39,554 nucleotides of DNA from an uncultured Bacteroidales bacterium (GTDB taxonomy: Bacteria; Bacteroidota; Bacteroidia; Bacteroidales; UBA932). Shown here piece by piece: positions 24,300 to 32,274 of the stretch. The stretch is taken from the NCBI GenBank assembly GCA_934725015.1, contig CAKVAS010000023.1, positions 1 to 39,554 of the forward strand, given 5' to 3'. How positions within the stretch are numbered: position 1 is the stretch's first letter; every line of letters begins with the position of its first letter. The notes under the pieces were generated by a model that was not told where the DNA came from, did no database searches, and was given only the letters and a program-made list of their open reading frames with translations. A program made the position numbers and the translations under genes.

Positions 24300-26207
24300 A
24301 TGACAGCAAGAGAGGTTCTGAAGAAATACTGGGGCTACGACAGCTTCCGCCCCAAGCAGGAGGAGATTGTGCAGGCGGCGGTGGAAGGCCGTGACGTGCT
24401 CGCAATCCTCCCAACCGGCGGCGGCAAATCCGTCTGCTTTCAGGTTCCGGCCATGATGAAGCCGGGGCTTGCCCTTGTCGTCACCCCGCTCATAGCACTG
24501 ATGAAGGATCAGGTTCAGAACCTGTGCGAACGGGGCATCCGCGCCATAGCCGTCTATGCCGGCATGACGAAACGCGATGTCGATCTCGCCCTCAACAACG
24601 CAACCTACGGCGACTACAAGTTCCTCTACATATCTCCCGAGCGTCTCGCCACGCGCCTCTTCCGGCAGTACCTCCGGAACATGGACCTCTCCTACATCGT
24701 CGTCGATGAGGCGCACTGCATCTCCCAGTGGGGCTATGACTTCCGCCCGGACTACCTCAACATCGGAGAGCTCCGCGACTGCGTCGATGCCCCCGTGATT
24801 GCCGTCACCGCCACAGCCACCCCGACCGTCGCCGACGACATCATGACCCGCCTGCGCTTCCTGGAGAAGCTTCTGATAAAGAGCGGATTCGAGCGTCCGA
24901 ACCTCTCCTACATCGTGCGCCATACGGAAGACAAGCTCGGCCAGATAATCAGCATCTGCGAGTCCGTGCCCGGCACAGGAATAGTCTATGTCCGCAACCG
25001 CAAGAAGGCCGAGGAACTCGCCGCGTTTCTCGGGCAGAAAGGCATCTCCGCCTCCTTCTACCACGCCGGACTCGGCGCCTGGACCCGCACGCGGAGGCAG
25101 GCGGACTGGAAGAGCGGTGAAATCCGCGTTATGGTCTGCACCAACGCCTTCGGAATGGGCATAGACAAGCCCGACGTGCGCTTCGTCCTCCACTACGACA
25201 TTCCGGACTCCCCGGAGGCCTACTTTCAGGAGGCCGGGCGCGGAGGCCGCGACGGCGGGCGCTCCTACGCGGTCCTTCTGTGGAACAGTTCCGACGTGAG
25301 GCGGCTCCATCAGACCGAAACCGTCTCGTTCCCCGACACGCAATATATCGAGGATATATACCAGAAAGTCCACATATTCCTCGGCATACCCTACGAATAC
25401 GGCGAGCTTTCCCAGCATAAGTTCGATTTTTCGGCATTTTGCCGCCAGTTCAAACTCAGCCGCGCGAGTGCATGGTACGCAATAAAATATATCGAAAAAG
25501 CCGGGCACTGGACACTCAACGAATCCGTTGACGTGAAGACGAGGGTCATGATTGCAGTCGACCGCACCGCATTCTACAACTACCGTTTCGATGACCCCGT
25601 GCTTCCCCGTATCCTCGAAATACTGATGAGGAAATATTCCGGGATTTACAGTGCCCCGGTCTCCATCGACGAGGACGAAATCTGCGCACGCCTCGGCCTT
25701 TCGGAAGCCGAACTCCACCAGAAGCTCTATTCCCTCTCCCTGCTCCACCTCATCCGCTACATCCCGAGCAGCGTCTCCGACGTGCTTTTCCTGAACCACG
25801 AGCGCCTGATGCCCAAGAACATAGACCTCAAGCCGCAGACCTACGAGTTTCTGAAGAAATGCCAGCACGACCGCATCGAGGCCATGATTGACTATGTCTC
25901 CGAAGAAACCGAATGCCGCAGCCGCCACCTCCTCCGCTATTTCGGACAGGCCGACTCCTCCGACTGCGGAACCTGCGACATCTGCCGCGCGAAAAAGGCC
26001 GCCGGCAAGCCGCTGGAGACAGCCTGTTCGGATGACTTGTCAAGCCGCCTCACTACATATATAAATAACGACCTCCACGGTGCCTACGACCTCGACTCCC
26101 TCAAGCGCCTCGTCAACAACCCGGCTCAGGAACCCCTCCCGCAGCAGATTCTCGACGCCCTCCGCCGCCTCATCGACTCCGGCACCGTCCCGCCGCCCCG
26201 CGTGTGA
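24300..26207 (+). CDS. recQ: RecQ-family ATP-dependent DNA helicase
   Basis: This 635-residue SF2 helicase has motif I LPTGGGKS (37-44), motif II DEAH at 135-138 with the RecQ aromatic loop continuing HCISQWGYDFRPDY, motif III TATATP, and motif VI QEAGRGGRDG. The zinc-binding cysteines follow in CRSRHLLRYFGQ...CGTCDIC. A C-terminal extension of about 70 residues follows in place of a clear HRDC domain. It unwinds DNA 3'-5' in recombinational repair. Its ATG lies one base after the stop of the NotI-like gene, yet its GC content matches the core genes. No separate promoter is seen, so it may now be read from the restriction operon. Confidence 0.92.
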   Translation: MTAREVLKKYWGYDSFRPKQEEIVQAAVEGRDVLAILPTGGGKSVCFQVPAMMKPGLALVVTPLIALMKDQVQNLCERGIRAIAVYAGMTKRDVDLALNNATYGDYKFLYISPERLATRLFRQYLRNMDLSYIVVDEAHCISQWGYDFRPDYLNIGELRDCVDAPVIAVTATATPTVADDIMTRLRFLEKLLIKSGFERPNLSYIVRHTEDKLGQIISICESVPGTGIVYVRNRKKAEELAAFLGQKGISASFYHAGLGAWTRTRRQADWKSGEIRVMVCTNAFGMGIDKPDVRFVLHYDIPDSPEAYFQEAGRGGRDGGRSYAVLLWNSSDVRRLHQTETVSFPDTQYIEDIYQKVHIFLGIPYEYGELSQHKFDFSAFCRQFKLSRASAWYAIKYIEKAGHWTLNESVDVKTRVMIAVDRTAFYNYRFDDPVLPRILEILMRKYSGIYSAPVSIDEDEICARLGLSEAELHQKLYSLSLLHLIRYIPSSVSDVLFLNHERLMPKNIDLKPQTYEFLKKCQHDRIEAMIDYVSEETECRSRHLLRYFGQADSSDCGTCDICRAKKAAGKPLETACSDDLSSRLTTYINNDLHGAYDLDSLKRLVNNPAQEPLPQQILDALRRLIDSGTVPPPRV

Positions 26208-26265
26208 GGCTCTAATCGGCTCCGCGGCCGCGAAGAAGCATTTTCTCGGCAGAAAAGTAATTGTG

Positions 26266-26296
26266 TTTGTACAACGAAATTTTTATTGTAACTTTG
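26266..26296 (+). promoter_or_regulatory. Bacteroidetes promoter of the Fic gene
   Basis: TTTG (26266-26269), a 19-base spacer and TAACTTTG (26289-26296) match the consensus exactly, about 33 bases ahead of the ATG at 26329. Confidence 0.72.
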
Positions 26297-26328
26297 CGGC
26301 GGAAATCAAATTGTAAAGACTCGACATT

Positions 26329-27846
26329 ATGGCTCTTCCATCCGAAAAACTTGCACAGTCACTTGCTGTCTTGCGACAGGTTCAAGAGACTAAGAAAAGC
26401 CCTGTCGTCAAGTCATCGGATATAACAAGAACCCATCTTGAACGCCTGACGGACAATGGCTTTCTTATGAAAGTCCTGAACGGGTGGTATATTCAGTCAG
26501 ACCCGGCCTCACGTTCCGGAGACACTACTGCCTGGTACATTTCCTACTGGAAATTCATTGATGAATATGTCCGTGAAAAACTCGGGGATGACTGGTGCCT
26601 TTCACCGGAAATTTCATTGGACATACAAACAGGAAATTGGACAGTCTTGCCACAGTTAATAGTGCGTTCTCCGAAATGCTCGAACACAACAGTGAACTTA
26701 CTTTTCGGATGCGGCATATTCTTCCTGAAGGCAGAATGCGCAAGCAATATTGTCAAAGAAAGCAGGTATGGTTTGAATGTTTATGGAATTCCTGAAGCAT
26801 TGGTGATGTCATCCCCTGTTCTGTTTCAGAGGAACGCCATCACCGCAAGAACCGCCTTGTCTTCCATAAAAGACTCTTCCGACATACTGCCTTTTCTCCT
26901 TGACAAAGGCCGTTCTTCACGCGCAGGCAGACTAATCGGGGCATTTCGCAATGTGCAGATGTCAGCCGTGGCTGATGACATCAAAAACACAATGACAAGG
27001 TTGGGTTACGACATTCGTGAAGATGACCCATTCGCGGAAAAGCAGGAATTTGTCAGAGACCAATCCCCATATGCCACCAGAATCCGCCTGATGTGGCGGA
27101 GTATGCGGGATGTCGTCATCGCCGCAAAACCCAATGTTTCAGAGACTTTCTCCGCAGAACTCTATATGAAGGATGTAGAAGACCGCTACAAACTTGACGC
27201 TTACCATTCCTTGTCAATAGAAGGCTATAAGGTGTCAGAAGAACTGATAGAAAAGGTTCGCGGCGGCAATTGGAAACCGGACTCAGGTTCATCAGACCGA
27301 GATGATAAAAATGCTCTTGCTGCACTCGGCTATTGGCAGGCATTTCAGGAAGTCAAGAAAAGCATCCGCAGGATACTTGGCGGGGCAAACGCCGGTTCCG
27401 TTGTCGAGCAAGACCATCGTGTCTGGTACCAGGAGATGTTCGCGCCATCAGTTATGGCGGGTATCATCAAAGCCTCCGACATCGCCGGTTGTAGATCCAA
27501 TCAAGTTTATATCAGAAATTCAAAGCACACGCCTCTTAATCCGGAAGCCGTCAGGGATGCGATGCCGGTACTTTTCGATTTGCTTAAAAATGAACCGGAC
27601 GCTTGGGTTCGAGCAGTTATGGGACACTTCTTTTTCACGTTTATCCACCCATATATGGACGGGAACGGTAGAATGGGGCGTTTCCTCATGAATGTTATGC
27701 TCGCTTCCGGCGGCTATCGGTGGACAATCATCTCCAAGGACATCAGAGACGACTATATGGCAGCTCTTGAAAGAGCCAGCGTTGACGGGGACATTCGGGA
27801 ATTTGCCTCTCTTCTGTCCAAAATGCTAACCTCGATATCAGATTGA
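26329..27846 (+). CDS. Fic-domain AMPylase with AbiEi-like N-terminal region
   Basis: This 505-residue protein has two parts. The N-terminal part (about 1-230) looks like an AbiEi-type antitoxin: a winged helix (DITRTHLERLTDNGFLMKVLNGWYIQ) and then a beta-rich region. The C-terminal part (about 285-500) is a Fic domain with the complete catalytic motif HPYMDGNGRMGR at 440-451. A class II-type inhibitory motif SxxxEG is present at 294-299 (SLSIEG), just before the core, so the enzyme is probably self-restrained until triggered. Fic proteins transfer AMP or similar groups to proteins. It has its own promoter. Immediately downstream lies the tail of a nucleotidyltransferase gene, which suggests recombination at a toxin-antitoxin locus. 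Confidence 0.8.
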   Translation: MALPSEKLAQSLAVLRQVQETKKSPVVKSSDITRTHLERLTDNGFLMKVLNGWYIQSDPASRSGDTTAWYISYWKFIDEYVREKLGDDWCLSPEISLDIQTGNWTVLPQLIVRSPKCSNTTVNLLFGCGIFFLKAECASNIVKESRYGLNVYGIPEALVMSSPVLFQRNAITARTALSSIKDSSDILPFLLDKGRSSRAGRLIGAFRNVQMSAVADDIKNTMTRLGYDIREDDPFAEKQEFVRDQSPYATRIRLMWRSMRDVVIAAKPNVSETFSAELYMKDVEDRYKLDAYHSLSIEGYKVSEELIEKVRGGNWKPDSGSSDRDDKNALAALGYWQAFQEVKKSIRRILGGANAGSVVEQDHRVWYQEMFAPSVMAGIIKASDIAGCRSNQVYIRNSKHTPLNPEAVRDAMPVLFDLLKNEPDAWVRAVMGHFFFTFIHPYMDGNGRMGRFLMNVMLASGGYRWTIISKDIRDDYMAALERASVDGDIREFASLLSKMLTSISD

Positions 27847-27940
27847 CTTGTCTCTTTTTGATTCCCTGAAGAACGAGGCTCTGATTGAACACATCAAAAA
27901 TTGCGGCGTGGAAATCTTTGTGAGAGAAGAACGACTATGA
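27842..27940 (+). pseudogene. C-terminal remnant of an MNT/HI0073-like nucleotidyltransferase
   Basis: In the +1 frame relative to the Fic gene, overlapping its stop, 32 codons read IDLSLFDSLKNEALIEHIKNC, continue GVEIFVREERL, and then stop at 27938-27940. This resembles the tail of small nucleotidyltransferase-domain proteins (pattern vDl..f..l.n..L.ehI...G..iy). No catalytic GSxxxG part is left, and no start codon precedes it. The assignment rests on a short stretch. It is probably debris from the event that placed the Fic gene here. The stop abuts the stop of the convergent glycosidase-like gene. Confidence 0.45.
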
Positions 27941-28870
27941 TTATTTTCTGGGACAAGGCTGCTCGGCTACCCACTGGATGTGGTTCTCGTATTTCTGGCC
28001 GCCGCGCCGCTTGTCGTAGATGACCGAGAGCTTGCCGGTCTCGTCGCGGTAGTAGCCGTAGGAGGTGCTGCCGACGAGATAGACGGCGTTTCCGACACCG
28101 AGGTCGGCGAGTGCCTGAGCGAAGTCGTGGAAGGACTCCGGAGTCGCGGACATGGCCACGAAGATTTCCCCGTTCCTCTCGCACAGTGCCTTGCGTATGG
28201 ACTTTCCCTTCGGCTGGTTCTCCACGATGCGGTGATTATCCACAAGCGGGTACTGGCGGAAGAAGAACCCGCCCTTTTCCGTCGCCTCCTCGAAAAGAGG
28301 GGAGTTGTCAGCGACGCCGACGCTCACCTTTCCGTCGATTATGCCGCAGTAGCCCTTCTTGCTGAGCCCCCATGTCAGCGGCTTCCCGTTCAGGACGAAC
28401 GCCCCGACGATTTTCCCGTTGTCGGCCCTGACGTCCGCCGCCTGCGTCGTGAACACCACATTCATGTCATCGAGCCGAGGCGTTCCGACAAAAAGCCTCG
28501 GAACAGCGTTGTGAGGAATGTAAATATTTATGGGAATGTCATTTACAGTCCTTTCGATATGCTCCGTGTAGGCATGAACCGTGTCCGCGTATGTCCCCAG
28601 CCTTTCCGGGAGCTCCGCAGCCTCCGACCTGTGCTCCAGAGAGCTGCTGTCGGCGAGTTCCGTTTCATAGAACCCCGGCACGTTTCCGTCATCGGCAGCT
28701 TTCTTTTTCGTGCACAGCAGGATTGCCGCAACCGTCAGGATGACGGCCGCCGCCACGGCCACGCTGATGGCGACCCCCTTCCGGCGCGTGCCTTCGGTCG
28801 GAGTCTCACGTTTGCCGAGCACCCTGAGTTCGTCGTCCCTTATATCCATATCATCATCAATCTTATTCAT
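27941..28870 (-). CDS. Membrane-anchored phosphodiester glycosidase (NAGPA/DUF2233)-like protein
   Basis: This 309-residue protein, starting at the ATG at 28870, has a short charged cytosolic N-terminus and one transmembrane helix (about 31-53, VAISVAVAAAVILTVAAILL). The extracytoplasmic domain resembles the NAGPA phosphodiester glycosidase (DUF2233) fold: FVLNGKPLTWG, GYCGIIDGKVSVGVADNSP, FFFRQYPLVDN and VYLVGSTSYGYYRDETG. The family hydrolyses sugar-phosphodiester bonds; the substrate here is unknown. The start overlaps the stop of the LytTR gene by 8 bases, so the two are coupled. The longer open frame upstream lies inside the LytTR gene and was not used. Confidence 0.7.
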   Translation of the reverse strand: MNKIDDDMDIRDDELRVLGKRETPTEGTRRKGVAISVAVAAAVILTVAAILLCTKKKAADDGNVPGFYETELADSSSLEHRSEAAELPERLGTYADTVHAYTEHIERTVNDIPINIYIPHNAVPRLFVGTPRLDDMNVVFTTQAADVRADNGKIVGAFVLNGKPLTWGLSKKGYCGIIDGKVSVGVADNSPLFEEATEKGGFFFRQYPLVDNHRIVENQPKGKSIRKALCERNGEIFVAMSATPESFHDFAQALADLGVGNAVYLVGSTSYGYYRDETGKLSVIYDKRRGGQKYENHIQWVAEQPCPRK

Positions 28871-29243
28871 CTTCAGCCTTCTCGATTGATTCAACATAAG
28901 CCTTGAGTTTCGCGAGAACCTCCTTTGACGCGGACAGCTCGTGGTAGTTTCCCCTGAAGTCGGAGAGCACGAGTTCCTGTTTCGCCACATCGACGAGATA
29001 GATGTAGTCCGTGTTTATGATGAGCCCGCGTCCGAGGCGCAGAAACGTCATCCCCGCATCGCCGAGCTGAGCGTTTATCGCGTCCTCGACCTGCCCGAGC
29101 TGGAACGTGACGAGCCTCTGGCGGCCGTCCGCCGTGACAACATGAGAATAGTTGCCCTCCGCCGAGACATACATCAGACAATCCGGCGGAATCCTGAGGA
29201 GTTCCGTGCCCTTGGAGATTATGATATTTCGAACCTTTCGCAT
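28863..29243 (-). CDS. LytTR-domain DNA-binding protein without receiver
   Basis: This protein of about 126 residues is a single LytTR DNA-binding domain. Typical elements are LLRIPPDCLMYVSAEGNYSHV, TFLRLGRGLIINTDYIYLVD and a C-terminal charged helix. There is no response-regulator receiver, so it belongs to the stand-alone LytTR class that often controls a membrane partner encoded beside it. It overlaps the glycosidase-like membrane protein gene by 8 bases, which makes that protein its probable partner. The ATG at 29243 was used because the longer frame starts with TTG. The putative promoter box ends only 9 bases upstream, so the mRNA is nearly leaderless. Confidence 0.85.
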   Translation of the reverse strand: MRKVRNIIISKGTELLRIPPDCLMYVSAEGNYSHVVTADGRQRLVTFQLGQVEDAINAQLGDAGMTFLRLGRGLIINTDYIYLVDVAKQELVLSDFRGNYHELSASKEVLAKLKAYVESIEKAEDE

Positions 29244-29252
29244 AATTCGACG

Positions 29253-29260
29253 CAAAAATA
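29253..29260 (-). promoter_or_regulatory. Bacteroidetes -7 box, LytTR gene
   Basis: TATTTTTG on the minus strand matches TAnnTTTG. With the start codon at 29243, the transcript would have almost no leader. No TTTG is seen at -33. Confidence 0.45.
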
Positions 29261-29285
29261 CTGAATATTTCCGACTATCCGACGC

Positions 29286-29317
29286 TTTGCGTGGGAAATA
29301 AAAAAACCTTACCTTTG
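29286..29317 (+). promoter_or_regulatory. Bacteroidetes promoter of the FMN riboswitch/TonB receptor unit
   Basis: TTTG (29286-29289), a 20-base spacer and TACCTTTG (29310-29317) match the consensus. Transcription should begin near 29324, just before the riboswitch, giving a leader of about 325 nt. Confidence 0.75.
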
Positions 29318-29328
29318 CGCCGCATTAC

Positions 29329-29526
29329 TTCAGGGCAGGGTGAGAATCCCGATCGGCGGTGACAGTCCGCGAGCCGAAAGGCAGGAGCCGTTGGAACTAC
29401 GGCACCGACAGTGTTCCCGAAGCAGCTGTGTTTGGCAATGTCTCTTGGGCGGACGATGATGCGAGGTCCGTCGATTGGGCGACTCGAACGGAGCCTGTTT
29501 CAGGTTAGTCTGGATGGAAGAAGATG
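29329..29526 (+). ncRNA. FMN riboswitch (RFN element)
   Basis: The conserved aptamer blocks appear in order: TTCAGGGCAGGGTGAGAATCCC, CGGCGGTGACAGTCCGCGAGCC, GGAACTACGGCACCGACAGTG and AGTCTGGATGGAAGAAGATG. These are the RFN-element signatures that bind flavin mononucleotide. About 90 bases are inserted between CCGACAGTG and TTAGTCTGG, with their own hairpins (GGCGGAC/GTCCGTC and CCTG-TTT-CAGG), longer than the usual optional stem. It sits in the leader of a TonB-dependent receptor gene. FMN would be expected to lower expression. Confidence 0.92.
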
Positions 29527-29648
29527 ACGGCCGGCCTTGTGCGGTTAAGAAATCAGATGTCTCTAAAATCGTCTGTTTCCAAAACCTCCGGGCGGCGTTT
29601 GAAGCCTTGAATTGTATGCCATGAGTTACAGTTTAAGGTTTTTTGTTT
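29527..29648 (+). promoter_or_regulatory. Probable riboswitch expression platform
   Basis: The 120 bases between the aptamer and the receptor ATG include an imperfect hairpin, GAAATCAGA (about 29549-29557) against TCTGTTTC (about 29572-29579). There is a T-rich run just before the ATG (TTTTTTGTTT). Whether control acts on termination or on initiation of translation cannot be decided by eye. Confidence 0.35.
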
Positions 29649-32171
29649 ATGAAAAAAGTTATCCTGCTCATGGGCATCACAATTCTTGCGGCAGCACGGA
29701 CGATGTGCGCCGCCGATGTCCATGACTTTGCCGGAGACGGCGAGAAAACACAAACTTTCAGTGCGGGCGGAACCGTGCCGTCACAAGATGCGGACGGACA
29801 TGAAATTCCGGAATATGTGGCGGATACCCTGACCCTTCGGACGGCGGTCGTCAACGCGAATTTCGCACGGCCGAGCCGCTCGGCCCTGCGCCTTGCCACG
29901 GTCAGCGAGGATAAACTGAGGCAGCGCGGCGCCTCGCGCACCTACCCCGAACTGCTCAAGGGACTTCCCGGGCTCTACGCCACGTCCGAGTCCGGAAGCT
30001 ACGGCGACGCGAAACTCAACATCCGGGGCTTCGGGCAGGAAAACATATCCGTTCTGCTCAACGGCATACCCATAAGCGGCCTTGTGACCGGCGGGATGTA
30101 CTGGAACAACTGGATGGGGCTTGCCGACGCGACATGGGCGGTGCAGGTGCAGAAGGGAGTGGGAGCCTCGATGCTTTCGGACGGGTCTGTCGGAGGCTCG
30201 GTCAACATAATCACAGAGTCTCCGTCGGAGCACTTTTCAGCGGAGGCCGGGTTCTACGGTTCTGTCTGGGATGCCCGTTCTTCGGGGATTTCGGCGGACG
30301 GGCAGGCCTTGCAGGGAAACTCCGGACCGTTCAAGGGCTATCTCAAGCTCGGAAGCGGGCGTCTCGGGCACGGCTGGTACATGAACCTGATGGCCTCGTA
30401 TGTCGGGGGAAACGGATATGTCGAATCGACGTCCGTGAGTTCATTCGCATATATGTTCAGTCTGGCGAAGGACTTCGGCGGCGAACACCGGCTGATATTC
30501 ACCTCGCTCGGCTCCCCCGAGAGCCACGAACAGCGCAGCTCGCGCCTCAGTGCGTCCGAAGTCGGGGAGCATGGCCTGCGCTACAACAAAAACTGGGGCC
30601 GGCGCGACGGCAAGCCGTTCAATTTGAGCAAAAACAGCTACTTCAAGCCCTATTTCACCCTTCAGCATCTGTGGAACGGACAGCGTGTCTCCATGAAAAA
30701 CTCGCTCTATCTGGCCGTCGGGAACGGCGGCGGAAGGTGGTCGGAGACAAAGGGACGGCCGCTATCGTCGTTCACCACCGCAGACGGGCACATCGACTGG
30801 GATGCGGCGGTCGCCTCGAACAGGAACCCTGACGGCTCCGCGAACAACATCCTCAGCCGGTACATGGCCGGACACACCCATGCCGGTGCAGTCGTGAGCG
30901 CGGAATGGCGGCTCACTGACCGCTGGACGCTTGGTGTGGGGCTTCACGGACAGCTCTATCGCACATGGGAGCGGGAGCGGATTACCGACCTGCTCGGAGC
31001 GGACTGGTGGTTCGAGGACTATGAGAACAAATCGCTTGCTGGGCTTGCCGGGAGAAACTCCGTCAAAGGAGTGGGGGATTATGTGCGGACAGACAACGGA
31101 AAGCAGATATACCACGGAACTGCCTACCTCACCGTGAAATATGATTCCAAATGCATATCCGCCGACCTCGGGGCGTCGCTTTTCGGCAGCGCGAACCGGC
31201 GCTGGGACAGGTACAACTATGCCGGGGCGGACATTTTCAGCAAGACCGCGCACGGAACAGGCGCGAGCGTGAAGGGAGGGCTGCTGTGGCGTCCCGGGCG
31301 CGGGCAGAGCCTCTACCTTAACGGAGGCTGGTACAGCAGGCTGCCCTACAGTAATGTCTGGTTCTCTTCCGGCAACAACGAGATAACGCGCGGTGTGAGG
31401 AACGAGCGGAACATCCTCGGCGAACTCGGCTGGCGGTGCGTGTGGGCAAGCGGGAACTTCGAGCTGACGGGATATGCCGCATGGTGGAAGAACAAGTCGC
31501 TGATGTCGGACAAGTATCGTCAGATTGACAGCGGGGATGCCCGCTACATAGTGACCGGGCTTGACGCATTCCACTGCGGCGTCGAGGCCAGCCTGTTCCA
31601 GCGCGTTGGAAAATGGCTGAAACTCAACGCCTTTGCCTCGGTGGGGGACTGGCGGTGGAAGAACGACGTAAGCGCGATAATCTACGACGACTACTCCGGA
31701 GTGGAGAATGGGCGTGTCAATGTCTTCTGCGACGGGCTGCCGGTAGGCGACGCGCCCCAGACTCAGCTTGGCGCGTCCTCAAGGTTCCTCCTTCCGGCGG
31801 ACTTCTCCATAGGCCTTGAATGGCAGTTCAACGACAGGATGTACGCGGATTTCGACCCTCTCTCAAGGACGGACCCGGACGACCGCCGGACGTCGTATCG
31901 CATTCCGGGGTATCATCTGCTGGACGCCGACGTCTCCTGGGGACATAATTTCAATCTTTCGGGCAGTCGCCATTCCATTGATGCCGTTTCCGACGGACGG
32001 GTAAATTCTGACCGTCAAATCCGTCTGCAACTGTTCCTCCGTGGAGACAACCTCCTGAACACAAAATATATAGAGCGTGGCAAGGACGGCTCGAAACATG
32101 ACCTTGAGACTTTCCGAGGCTTCTGGGGTTTCGGACGGATTTTTTCGTTCGGCATCAGGCTCGGTATATGA
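29649..32171 (+). CDS. TonB-dependent outer-membrane receptor under FMN riboswitch control
   Basis: This 840-residue protein has a signal peptide (MKKVILLMGITILAAAR, cleaved near TMCAA). A plug domain follows (about 75-190, RGFGQENISVLLNGIPISG and QKGVGASMLSDGSVGGSVNII). A 22-strand-type beta barrel runs to the C-terminus (FLRGDNLLNTKYIERG...FSFGIRLGI). It lacks the SusC-type CarboxypepD_reg extension. Such receptors import scarce ligands with energy from TonB-ExbBD. The FMN riboswitch in its leader points to riboflavin or another flavin as ligand, an inference from regulation only. The start at 29649 (ATG) is preferred over a TTG 6 bases earlier. No riboflavin biosynthesis gene is in the window. 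Confidence 0.9.
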   Translation: MKKVILLMGITILAAARTMCAADVHDFAGDGEKTQTFSAGGTVPSQDADGHEIPEYVADTLTLRTAVVNANFARPSRSALRLATVSEDKLRQRGASRTYPELLKGLPGLYATSESGSYGDAKLNIRGFGQENISVLLNGIPISGLVTGGMYWNNWMGLADATWAVQVQKGVGASMLSDGSVGGSVNIITESPSEHFSAEAGFYGSVWDARSSGISADGQALQGNSGPFKGYLKLGSGRLGHGWYMNLMASYVGGNGYVESTSVSSFAYMFSLAKDFGGEHRLIFTSLGSPESHEQRSSRLSASEVGEHGLRYNKNWGRRDGKPFNLSKNSYFKPYFTLQHLWNGQRVSMKNSLYLAVGNGGGRWSETKGRPLSSFTTADGHIDWDAAVASNRNPDGSANNILSRYMAGHTHAGAVVSAEWRLTDRWTLGVGLHGQLYRTWERERITDLLGADWWFEDYENKSLAGLAGRNSVKGVGDYVRTDNGKQIYHGTAYLTVKYDSKCISADLGASLFGSANRRWDRYNYAGADIFSKTAHGTGASVKGGLLWRPGRGQSLYLNGGWYSRLPYSNVWFSSGNNEITRGVRNERNILGELGWRCVWASGNFELTGYAAWWKNKSLMSDKYRQIDSGDARYIVTGLDAFHCGVEASLFQRVGKWLKLNAFASVGDWRWKNDVSAIIYDDYSGVENGRVNVFCDGLPVGDAPQTQLGASSRFLLPADFSIGLEWQFNDRMYADFDPLSRTDPDDRRTSYRIPGYHLLDADVSWGHNFNLSGSRHSIDAVSDGRVNSDRQIRLQLFLRGDNLLNTKYIERGKDGSKHDLETFRGFWGFGRIFSFGIRLGI

Positions 32172-32214
32172 GAAACTGAATAAAAGATTTAAACAGCTTC
32201 TGAGAAAAGTTCGC

Positions 32215-32222
32215 TAACTTTG
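32215..32222 (+). promoter_or_regulatory. Bacteroidetes -7 box, nuclease gene
   Basis: TAACTTTG matches TAnnTTTG about 53 bases ahead of the nuclease ATG at 32275. No clear -33 TTTG. It suggests the nuclease can be transcribed apart from the riboswitch. Confidence 0.5.
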
Positions 32223-32274
32223 CCGGTCGAATTGGTATGGACGGTGATTCCTGCCGTCCGACGATAAAGAAAAT

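Noticed and set aside
24168..25928. 586-residue minus-strand frame opposite recQ
   Set aside because: It is a shadow frame caused by GC-rich codon bias. recQ carries all helicase motifs and the shadow has none.
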